A DNA stretch of 31,298 nucleotides from positions 1 through 31,298 of IMG/VR virus record IMGVR_UViG_3300006926_002033, one strand, 5' to 3'. Under the pieces are notes generated by a model. The model was given only the letters and a program-made list of their open reading frames with translations, was not told the DNA's origin and did not search any database. The translations under genes and the position numbers were made by a program. The stretch comes from a virus. Below are positions 23,694 to 31,298 of the stretch, one piece after another (the first letter of the stretch is position 1; every line of letters begins with the position of its first letter).

Positions 23694-26600
23694 ATGTCTA
23701 AGAAACTTTTTGATAGAAATGTACCTGGTAAGCTTTTTAAGCCAACTTTCCGAAGAGAAGCCAGGCAATCAGCTGCTCATCTCAATAAGCCTGAGGACAC
23801 AAAATACACATACGCTGCGTTTAAAGACACAAACTTATTTAGCACATCTTCATACAGGTACGGAGACAAGGATTATCTAGTCTCAACACAGCAAGCAAAT
23901 GTTGACTTTTCAAAATTTGAGAACCACACGTTTTTTCACTCTGCAGTTGCTAATGTCAATGAGGCATTTGATAGAATAGTCAACTTTTATCCTTTTGATG
24001 GAACAAAAAAAGATATTGAAGAGTTTGAAGACACCTTAACGGGTTTTGAAAAGTATGTTTTTAATTCTTTTCCAAAGAACGTAGGCTATCTTGTTTTTTC
24101 AGGATCTAAAGCTGCAGGATCAGGAAATTATATAGAGGTTGTTGATAGATCAGGCGCTGCAATCAACTCGATATCAGATGACAGGTCAGGAAAGGTCGTG
24201 ATGGATCCTGCTTCGAACCCTTTCACAATAGAATTCTTCTATAATGCTCCTGAACTAGCAAATGATAATCAGGTCATTGCCCAAAAGAGGAGCTCGCTGT
24301 CAAATTCAATAACAATTGCGCTGTCTCAGTCAAATAGCACGTCAACGGGAAGCATAATCTTTGGTGTGACATCTGGATCGAATTACTCTTATGTAACAGG
24401 AACACTTTATAAGGGTTCGTTTAATCACGTCGCTGCGATTTATGACATAGAGGGGGATCAAAAGACAAAGCTGATAATAGATGATGTAGTCTACTCTTCA
24501 AGCATGTCAACAACATTTTCAACACTGCACTACTCAGCAAATAGCTTGTACATAGGAACAGGCTCACAGGTTCGTTTAAATAATCTCATATTCGACCCTC
24601 AAGAGACACTGTCAGGTGCAATGGACACTTTTAGATTCTATCATGTAGTGAAGGATCGTGCGACAATCAAAGATGAAAAGACAAAAGATGTGTACGCATC
24701 AAGTGACCTAAAACTTCAGCTAAGATTCAATGAGCCGTCTGGAAGTTACACAGGTAATGACATAGTTCTTGACAGCTCAGGAAATTCTTTACACGGCATA
24801 ATAACAAATTTTGATAGTTCATTTAATAGGACAACCGGCTCAAATAATCCAACAGGAAATGAGTGTGTTGAGAGGAGTATAGTGCTCTTTCCTGACTTCC
24901 CTCAGATAACAGCACTGAATACTGCGCTTTTGACAACTGGGAGCGAGTACGACACGTATAATCCGAATCTAATTACAAAGTTGATACCTCCACATTATTT
25001 TGAAGAATCGAATTATTTAGATAATTTTGATGATGACCTGGGAAAACTAGGCGAGGCATTTTCAACATTCACAGACTTTAATGTAGGTAAGAAGTCGTCA
25101 GATCTTCCAGGCGCTTCTCTCTTGGTCAAGTTTTTACTGATATGGGCAAAAGCGTTTGATGAGTTAAAAATAACAATTGATACTATAAGTAATTTTAATC
25201 ATGTTAAGTATGAAGACTATGAGTCAGTTCCAGACCCCCTGCTTAGAAAGAAAGCTGAGTCAATAAATATAAGACTTCCCTCACTTTTTAGAAACTCAGA
25301 GCAGTCACAGCTGATAGAGGGAATTAACTTATCAGAAGACTTCACAAATGCAACTAAGTCGCTTAATGACCTTCAAAATCTGATATGGAGAAGAATCCTA
25401 TCAGATACAGTAAACATGCGGAACACAAAAGGGACAATTGGTTCACTAAAAAGTGTGTTCAGGTCTGCAGGAATGGAGCCTGACAACATACTGGCTTTTA
25501 GAGAGTATGGAGGATCCAGATTAAAAAGCCTTAACGGTTCTAGGGAAAGAAAAGTTGACGTATTGAAATTTCTAAACTTTTCAGGATCAATGGAAAAGAC
25601 TGTAGGGTCAGTTGATAATGAAGGCTATCCAGATAATTTTCCAAAGATAAAGTCAGGTTACTTGTCTAGCTCGAGGGTTGAAACAGGCGTTCCGTTACCT
25701 GGTCCGTCAACTCTGGCAATAGGCACCATCGAAGTCGAGGACGTTTCTACTATTACTGACGGAATGCTACTGAACATAACAGACTCGATCGGAAAAATAA
25801 TAACATTTGAATTTGATGATGATGATTCAACAACAGCAGGAAATGTTGGAATTCCAATCCAAGCATCAGAATCTTTGATGGCAGAAAAGATACTTCAGAA
25901 AGTTACAGGAAGCTTTAGTGGTTCTATGACAGGCTCTCTAATCTCAGCGGGTGCAGCAGACGGAACATGTGTGTTAACACAGAGCTTAAGGGCCCGGACA
26001 AATCTTGGTAATACTACAATTGACGGGTCAGTATCTTCAGCAGACGTAACAATCGTTAACTTTAACGGTGGCGCCGGGTTCCTCTTTCAAAATAGTGATG
26101 AGCACGGAACACACGGAATTTCAACTGTGAGATCAGATGGCCTTTTAACTTCAGGTTCTTTTACGTATGAGGGGTTGTATGACTGGGAGCATGGTTACAT
26201 AGGAGCACCAGAGAGCCTGATCAGGCTGGTTGTGACAGGAACAACTGCTCCCAGTAACACAGAGTCAGTGATAGCTAATCTTGTTGGCACATCAACTCGC
26301 CTAGACTTGTTTATAAGTGACAGCCCTACAAGCACTGATGTGAAACATTTATTCCTGACAGGCGCAAATGTCTTTGACAAGGATATATGGGGAGTCTCAT
26401 TCGGTAGGCGCGCCCCTCATGATCTTGGTGCGACTACTAGACATGAGTACTTTCTAAGAGCAACAAAACAAGAGAGCGGCCGACTGTTGGAGTCTTACCA
26501 CACTGCATCACACTATGCAGATCAGTCAGACTCTGTGTTCAATAATGCAACAGACACATATAATTCGTCAGGATCAATCTTAGTGATAGGTGAGCAAACT

Positions 26601-27557
26601 CTCCAGGGAGGCTCAAGCGGCAAGTTCTTGAATAACTCTACAGGCGCAGACACATACACACTAGCACACTCTTCTAGTTTTACCGGTCTGATTTCAAATT
26701 TACGATTCTGGTCAAGGTACACATCAGACACAGAGTGGAAGGAAAGAGCAAAGAATTACGTCAGCGTCGGACTTGATAATCCAAGCGTAAATTATAACTT
26801 CACAAGTACAACTACAGGTTCATTTGAGAGACTGAGGGTTCATACTTTTGGAAAGCAAGCAACAACATCTTCAGATGCATCAGGCGGCACAATGTTTTTT
26901 GACTTTAGTCAAAATAACAATCATCTTGTGGGTAGCAATTTTGAACCTAGCAAGACAGTTTTCAAAGCGCTTAGAGCAGATTATGAGATACTTTCAGAGA
27001 AATTTGACCTCAATTACGCAAAGACTAAAGTTCGAGTGAGAAGCTTTCAAGACCCGACATTAATTGATGATTCTAAGTATTGCTCAGTCGCACCTGCGTA
27101 TGAAGTCGCACCTAGTGAGGAGGTAGTAGATGATAATAGACTGTCAATTGACATGTCAGTCATGAAAGGTCTAAATGAAAATATCTTGACTATGTTCTCG
27201 GATTTCGGAGCTATTGATAATGCGTTAGGAAGACCGAACCTTATATTTGGTGCATCATATCCAGAATTGTCCCACTACAGAACAGTGTACTTCAATAATG
27301 TGCTAGAACGCATGGACTTATCTAAGTACAGGACACTTTTTAAGTGGATTGATAACGCATTCACTGACATGATGTACGATCTGGTTCCAAGGACAACAAA
27401 CTTTATGGGAATTAACTTTATCTATGAGTCACACGTTCTTGAACGACATAGATTACAATATACTTTTGATGAGATATATTTAAAAGCGCTACCTCGTGAT
27501 CCGTCAAGGGGAAACTTGCTTCTAAGTCAGTTCGTGGGTGTCATCAGTAAGTTCTAA
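23694..27557 (+). CDS. Giant LamG-containing tail protein with tail-protein-I-like domain
   Basis: 1287 residues. Domain order as I read it: N-terminal 1-125 unassigned; LamG/concanavalin-like module about 130-345 (FTIEFFYNAPE, FNHVAAIYDIEGDQKTKLII, MDTFRFYHVV); a tail protein I/gp7-like wedge domain about 470-625, with SLNDLQNLIWRRILSDTVNM then RNTKGTIGSLKSVFRSAGM and AFREYGG; a small beta module about 690-790 with FEFDDDDST and FNGGAG; a second, weaker LamG-like module about 820-1012 (SNLRFWSRY); and a C-terminal wedge-like region to 1287. The mix of baseplate and lectin-like domains suggests a wedge protein that displays sugar-binding lobes at the host-contact face. It begins 11 bases after its neighbour. 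Confidence 0.82.
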   Translation: MSKKLFDRNVPGKLFKPTFRREARQSAAHLNKPEDTKYTYAAFKDTNLFSTSSYRYGDKDYLVSTQQANVDFSKFENHTFFHSAVANVNEAFDRIVNFYPFDGTKKDIEEFEDTLTGFEKYVFNSFPKNVGYLVFSGSKAAGSGNYIEVVDRSGAAINSISDDRSGKVVMDPASNPFTIEFFYNAPELANDNQVIAQKRSSLSNSITIALSQSNSTSTGSIIFGVTSGSNYSYVTGTLYKGSFNHVAAIYDIEGDQKTKLIIDDVVYSSSMSTTFSTLHYSANSLYIGTGSQVRLNNLIFDPQETLSGAMDTFRFYHVVKDRATIKDEKTKDVYASSDLKLQLRFNEPSGSYTGNDIVLDSSGNSLHGIITNFDSSFNRTTGSNNPTGNECVERSIVLFPDFPQITALNTALLTTGSEYDTYNPNLITKLIPPHYFEESNYLDNFDDDLGKLGEAFSTFTDFNVGKKSSDLPGASLLVKFLLIWAKAFDELKITIDTISNFNHVKYEDYESVPDPLLRKKAESINIRLPSLFRNSEQSQLIEGINLSEDFTNATKSLNDLQNLIWRRILSDTVNMRNTKGTIGSLKSVFRSAGMEPDNILAFREYGGSRLKSLNGSRERKVDVLKFLNFSGSMEKTVGSVDNEGYPDNFPKIKSGYLSSSRVETGVPLPGPSTLAIGTIEVEDVSTITDGMLLNITDSIGKIITFEFDDDDSTTAGNVGIPIQASESLMAEKILQKVTGSFSGSMTGSLISAGAADGTCVLTQSLRARTNLGNTTIDGSVSSADVTIVNFNGGAGFLFQNSDEHGTHGISTVRSDGLLTSGSFTYEGLYDWEHGYIGAPESLIRLVVTGTTAPSNTESVIANLVGTSTRLDLFISDSPTSTDVKHLFLTGANVFDKDIWGVSFGRRAPHDLGATTRHEYFLRATKQESGRLLESYHTASHYADQSDSVFNNATDTYNSSGSILVIGEQTLQGGSSGKFLNNSTGADTYTLAHSSSFTGLISNLRFWSRYTSDTEWKERAKNYVSVGLDNPSVNYNFTSTTTGSFERLRVHTFGKQATTSSDASGGTMFFDFSQNNNHLVGSNFEPSKTVFKALRADYEILSEKFDLNYAKTKVRVRSFQDPTLIDDSKYCSVAPAYEVAPSEEVVDDNRLSIDMSVMKGLNENILTMFSDFGAIDNALGRPNLIFGASYPELSHYRTVYFNNVLERMDLSKYRTLFKWIDNAFTDMMYDLVPRTTNFMGINFIYESHVLERHRLQYTFDEIYLKALPRDPSRGNLLLSQFVGVISKF

Positions 27558-27568
27558 GGAAATAAAAT

Positions 27569-29593
27569 ATGTCAACTAAAACTTCCACAGCAAGTAATAT
27601 ACTGGACTTAGACGCATTAAATGAACGATTAGCGTTTGTTGATAAGTCTGCAGACGCCTCACTGATGCCTGTGACAGCATCTTTGACGTATGTTTCGACA
27701 CCCGCGACGCAACGAATCGGCCTAGAGATAGAAAGAGTAACTGTCGTGGAAAAATCTTACGAGGAAACGGAAGCTGGTGGATCCAGGCTAGGGACAGTTA
27801 CTGTATTCGGTGAGAATAGTGACACATCAGTTATTGATATGTACCGGCAGGGAAAGAATGTTATTACGATGAACCACCTTGCTAAGGGAATACTTCCGTA
27901 CATCTCCATCAACACGCAGAAGATCATGGAAATTGATGGAACAGTTCGCCACCAGATGCAGAATGAAGAATACGGCCAGGGCAGTCTTCATAAGGTCTTT
28001 GACGATGTAAAGAATAAAATTCGACCTTTCGAGGATTATCCAGGGAAGTTAGATCCGGTTGCATTTGTCGAGTCAGGAAACTACATCATGCAGTACATGA
28101 TCATCAATGATCTGACTAGAGACTTAGACCAGTACATAGACCCAGACACGATGGACGGTGTCATTGAGGTATTTGAGATACGTCGCAGAAATGCAAATAC
28201 AAACTCTGCAGATATACAGATAAATGGAATTAGATGTGATCTCTCTACAGGCGACTGGAACTTTGATCAGAAAGGAAGCTCTGTTATTGACACAAAGTAT
28301 GAGAAGGTGCAAGGTGTGTATGACTGGTACGAGGACTCACAGGAGAGCATATTCCCAGAGACACTTTTTGAAAGAAGGTTAGGCATGCCCTTAACAGGTG
28401 CTTTTGTAGTTGCTGGAAGAACGCTGTCTCTTGATGGTTTCATAGCAGACGGGTATTATAATATTGCACCTTTCAACGACACAGAAAACTACATTGGAAG
28501 TAGCTATGAGCACGTAAGATACGCACTTTCTACAGTATCGACCAGCTCTATCGATCCAGGACCTGTGTATTCTTTTAATAAGACATTCACTACAAAATTA
28601 GGTTCTTATGAATATGATATGGCAGACGACGCTGTTGCAGTTTGGACTTTTACAGGCTCGCTCGCAGATGACGGTTCTGATACATGGTTGAATAGTGCTA
28701 AAAACGGTAACACAATAACACTAGGAGTATTAGAAGATGTTGCTTCTAGAACACCACACCAAACGGCAACAACGCCGTCAGCAGTAATTAGCCCAGTATA
28801 TACACACAACTTCAAGTATGGTGGATCAACTTCTGCGCTCTGGGCAGAACACCACTCATCACTAAGTTTCGGCGATGGATCAACAGACAGCCCATTTTCA
28901 ATAACAGCCTGGATAAGATTAGATTCCACTGCTATGTCGTCTAATAATACAATTCTCCATAAGGGCGGAAGTGCTTCAAATTATCAGTATCGATTTACAT
29001 GTGACTCCGGTAGACTAAAACTCTTTTTAGGCGATGCTTCTGCATCAACTGCTAGGATTATCCAGCAGAGCACAAACACTTTATCACACTCAACATGGTA
29101 TCATGTTGCTGCGACATATAACGGATCATCTCTCGAAGGCGGCATGAAAATATATATCGATGGTGCCGTTGAAGTTAGTAACTCCACAAACTCTGGTGGC
29201 ACTTATGTAGCGATGGAATCTTTTACGGGCGCAACAGATGGTTTAGCTATAGGTGGAACTGTAAGCACGCTATATTCAATTGCAAACATTTATGATGGTA
29301 ACATGGCAGAAATTCAGATGTGGGAGAAAGAACTATCTGCAGCAGAAGTATTAACGCTTGCAAGCATTAAAGACGGAATACAGTATGATCCTGTAGAGGA
29401 TCCAGATGCTGTAAAAGCGCTAAATAATATTTTAACTAGCTCGTATTTCGATATCAGCGACATAGGTTCACGATTTACTTCAGCTAATACAGGGTTTATA
29501 TTTCCAAAGAATATAGTGTCTGCTAGTAACGTAAGTGGAATAAGTAATCACTTAGGTGTAGACTCAATAGCCTTCGGAGGCTTTCTCAAGTAA
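27569..29593 (+). CDS. Baseplate/tail protein with LamG domain inserted near the C-terminus
   Basis: 674 residues. Residues 1-350 form an acidic beta-rich backbone without a recognised family. A LamG domain occupies about 354-605: DDAVAVWTFTGSL at the start, SLSFGDGSTDSPFSITAWIR, STWYHVAATYNGSS, MKIYIDGAVE and MAEIQMWEKELSAAEV. After it, a 65-residue tail (DPDAVKALNNILTSSYFDIS to AFGGFLK) looks like a continuation of the backbone, so the LamG seems to be an insertion. AAGGAAA just upstream supports the ATG. The stop overlaps the ATG of the next LamG gene. Likely a host-receptor or glycan-binding component; the LamG module is closely similar to the next gene's. Confidence 0.82.
   Translation: MSTKTSTASNILDLDALNERLAFVDKSADASLMPVTASLTYVSTPATQRIGLEIERVTVVEKSYEETEAGGSRLGTVTVFGENSDTSVIDMYRQGKNVITMNHLAKGILPYISINTQKIMEIDGTVRHQMQNEEYGQGSLHKVFDDVKNKIRPFEDYPGKLDPVAFVESGNYIMQYMIINDLTRDLDQYIDPDTMDGVIEVFEIRRRNANTNSADIQINGIRCDLSTGDWNFDQKGSSVIDTKYEKVQGVYDWYEDSQESIFPETLFERRLGMPLTGAFVVAGRTLSLDGFIADGYYNIAPFNDTENYIGSSYEHVRYALSTVSTSSIDPGPVYSFNKTFTTKLGSYEYDMADDAVAVWTFTGSLADDGSDTWLNSAKNGNTITLGVLEDVASRTPHQTATTPSAVISPVYTHNFKYGGSTSALWAEHHSSLSFGDGSTDSPFSITAWIRLDSTAMSSNNTILHKGGSASNYQYRFTCDSGRLKLFLGDASASTARIIQQSTNTLSHSTWYHVAATYNGSSLEGGMKIYIDGAVEVSNSTNSGGTYVAMESFTGATDGLAIGGTVSTLYSIANIYDGNMAEIQMWEKELSAAEVLTLASIKDGIQYDPVEDPDAVKALNNILTSSYFDISDIGSRFTSANTGFIFPKNIVSASNVSGISNHLGVDSIAFGGFLK
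28628..29383 (+). other. LamG domain of the 27569 gene
   Basis: Marks the lectin-like module (residues about 354-605). Compare with 29710-30387: both contain LSFG(D/N)G(S/T)TD-PFS-AWI, a (W)YHVA-TY-GS strand, a (M)K(I/L)Y(I/V)-G strand, and AE(I/V)-MW near the end. Boundaries are estimated by eye. Confidence 0.7.
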
Positions 29594-31298
29594 TGCCAAA
29601 ATTACAATTATCAAATGTGCAACAAGCCGAGTACGATCTAACTAAGAATTTTTCTAATATTGGTAGCGCGCTAGCTCCAAAACAATATAGGTCATACTCT
29701 TCTTCACAAAACTTAGTTTTACATGTAAAGTTCAATAACAGCGCCGCGTCAGATGCATCAAATCATGATCATACAATCACATTCCCGATAAGTGGTGTAA
29801 CATGGACAGATTCCTCGGGCTTTGATTATAATTTTGTACAGATACTACTTGATGGAGCAACAAATTATTGTAGTGTCGCAGATTCAGATGACTTAAGTTT
29901 TGGGAATGGAACGACTGATGTACCTTTTTCTGCCTGCGCGTGGATCATGCCCACTGCCTCCAAATCCAAAAGTTACATAATATCTAAACGCGCTGCAAAT
30001 ACTACAGGTTTAGAATATGTTTTCTATCTTGATGCCCTTACGCTGGTTGTTATCCTCTATGATCAATCAGCATATCCAGCAAGTATTTTTACGTGGACCA
30101 GCGCGGCAGTTGTGTTGAATGAGTATTCGCATGTTGCTTTTACATATGATGGATCAGGTAATTCTAGCGGAATAAAATTATATGTCAATGGGGAAGAAAA
30201 AGCTCCTGACAGTCATGGAATGGCCAACGGTTCCTATGAGTCAATGGTAGCATCATCAGCTAATGTGCATATCGGAACAACTTGGGAGCATGAGGCAGAC
30301 ACAGTTTTCCCAGGATATATCGCAGAGGTAGCAATGTGGAGGGATGTCGCACTTCGAAGTGATGAGGTCTACGCTGTTTTTGCTGGATCGATAAACGGTG
30401 TAATTGACAGGTGGCAGTCAGGTATTATATCTGAACCGCCGAGATCACGCATAAGAAGATACGACTCAATGACAGGGTCATATCCTACAGTGTTAAGATC
30501 AGGTGACCCGTATAGATCAGGCCAGTACACGAACGCATTTGATGATAGGAATACGATACACTTCGGCAAGATGATTAAAAGTGACTTTATCTTTGACGTA
30601 AAGAGTAAGTATAAAGACTTCTATTTTTATAATGTTGTATCGTCAGATAGTGACTGGACATACTCTACGGGTATGGAAATCAGATTTGAGACAAGAAAGA
30701 AAAAGAGAAATAAAAGGAGGAAAGGCAGGCGCAGAACGGGCAGGCCTATCAGAGACGGCGCTCTTGTCTTCGCAGGCCCCGGGGATAATAACCTGAGCGG
30801 TGGCGGCGGATCGGACCCAGATGAAAGATACATTTCGACAACAGAGAAGGTCAGAAATCCAGAAATTGAGTTCACACTCATGCAAGGACCGTATAATAAA
30901 ACAAATAATATGTACCTCAAAGGTCTTAGGCTGTGGAATGGCACAGAAGATGAGTCATTAAAGTTACAGATAAGCACTGATAATGAGGCGTGGGTTGATG
31001 TGAAGACATTCAACGTGATCAACCCATTCGAGCCTTCCACACTCACGTCTAGGCTGATATCAGGGCTCGTAGACTATAACATTACGCTTCCTGCTGATTC
31101 ATCTACAGAGTCAGAAGACGGTGATGCTCAAAAGGTACGGATAAGGGTCCACCTCGGTATGCATGATTTTCCTGCGATGGGTGATGGGAATGATGAGTTT
31201 TATGTGAGACTCGCGCAGACAACGATGTCTGATGCTGCAAAAGCGGTATGGGCTATAAGTGACATCACAATTAAGTCAGCGAGGGGTACAGTGAACTA
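29593..31298 (+). CDS. LamG-containing tail protein, 3' end beyond the window
   Basis: Starts at an ATG overlapping the previous stop (TAATG) and stays open to the window edge, about 568 residues so far. A LamG module lies at about 40-265: LSFGNGTTDVPFSACAWI, YSHVAFTYDGSG, IKLYVNG and GYIAEVAMW. Residues 266-360 form a separate domain (SGQYTNAFDDRNTIHFGKMI). Then comes an unusual lysine/arginine tract (about 368-384) and a glycine-rich linker (LSGGGGSDPDE, 401-411). The part after 412 is beta-rich (LRLWNGTEDESLKLQIS; WVDVKTFNVI). Motif order and spacing in the LamG match the preceding gene. I infer a surface-exposed baseplate or fibre protein. Confidence 0.85.
   Translation, partial: MPKLQLSNVQQAEYDLTKNFSNIGSALAPKQYRSYSSSQNLVLHVKFNNSAASDASNHDHTITFPISGVTWTDSSGFDYNFVQILLDGATNYCSVADSDDLSFGNGTTDVPFSACAWIMPTASKSKSYIISKRAANTTGLEYVFYLDALTLVVILYDQSAYPASIFTWTSAAVVLNEYSHVAFTYDGSGNSSGIKLYVNGEEKAPDSHGMANGSYESMVASSANVHIGTTWEHEADTVFPGYIAEVAMWRDVALRSDEVYAVFAGSINGVIDRWQSGIISEPPRSRIRRYDSMTGSYPTVLRSGDPYRSGQYTNAFDDRNTIHFGKMIKSDFIFDVKSKYKDFYFYNVVSSDSDWTYSTGMEIRFETRKKKRNKRRKGRRRTGRPIRDGALVFAGPGDNNLSGGGGSDPDERYISTTEKVRNPEIEFTLMQGPYNKTNNMYLKGLRLWNGTEDESLKLQISTDNEAWVDVKTFNVINPFEPSTLTSRLISGLVDYNITLPADSSTESEDGDAQKVRIRVHLGMHDFPAMGDGNDEFYVRLAQTTMSDAAKAVWAISDITIKSARGTVN
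29710..30387 (+). other. LamG domain of the 29593 gene
   Basis: Marks the lectin-like module (residues about 40-265), a paralogue of the preceding module but located near the N-terminus of its protein instead of the C-terminus. The boundaries are estimates by eye. Confidence 0.7.

Noticed and set aside
1-31298. tRNA genes, CRISPR arrays, insertion sequences or an integrase
   Set aside because: None recognised by eye; the window is almost fully occupied by coding sequence, with no uncoded stretch above about 60 bases.

Overview
This window looks like part of a marine T4-like contractile-tailed phage (myovirus) genome. All supportable genes lie on the + strand, are packed with overlaps or very short gaps, and mostly use ATG with several GTG/TTG starts and Shine-Dalgarno sites. 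The strongest phage markers are a gp25-like baseplate wedge protein, a gp6-like baseplate J protein, a gp5-like OB-fold spike protein, a gp55-like late sigma factor and a run of LamG-bearing baseplate/tail proteins. The A/T-rich sequence and gene mix resemble cyanophages or SAR11-type myophages, but the host cannot be fixed from this window. I see no tRNA, rRNA, integrase, transposase or CRISPR array.

Region 1 (9-12135) is a continuous sugar-metabolism island of 13 genes. Its first part holds a PGDH-like 2-hydroxyacid dehydrogenase, a Gfo/Idh/MocA oxidoreductase, a SIS-domain sedoheptulose-7-phosphate-isomerase-like protein, an SDR, a dehydroquinate-synthase-like sugar phosphate cyclase and a divergent CMP-sugar synthetase. 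Next come a methyltransferase fused to a sialyltransferase-like domain, a canonical CMP-nonulosonate synthetase (NeuA type) and a short NeuB. The last part holds a xylose-isomerase-like TIM barrel, a second SDR, a cupin, a small HAD phosphatase, a short UDP-sugar dehydrogenase and an NAD-dependent epimerase. My reading is that the island makes one or more CMP-activated sugar acids or cyclitols and attaches them to the virion, the phage DNA or the host surface; the product is inferred, not shown.

Region 2 (12136-16930) is mixed. A Cas4/AddB-type PD-(D/E)XK nuclease with four putative Fe-S cysteines sits between two A/T-only hairpins. Two GT-B glycosyltransferases, a small membrane protein, the late sigma factor and a small conserved-looking helical protein follow.

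Region 3 (16933-31298) is the baseplate/tail module. It runs gp5-like spike, a proline-rich protein with a very hydrophobic C-terminus, gp25, gp6, a beta-rich structural protein with a DNRLRE/CBM96-like domain, a 1287-residue LamG and tail-protein-I-like protein, and two further LamG proteins, the last cut by the window edge. The LamG modules of the last two genes are clearly related to each other but sit in different backbones, suggesting domain duplication in a host-recognition apparatus.
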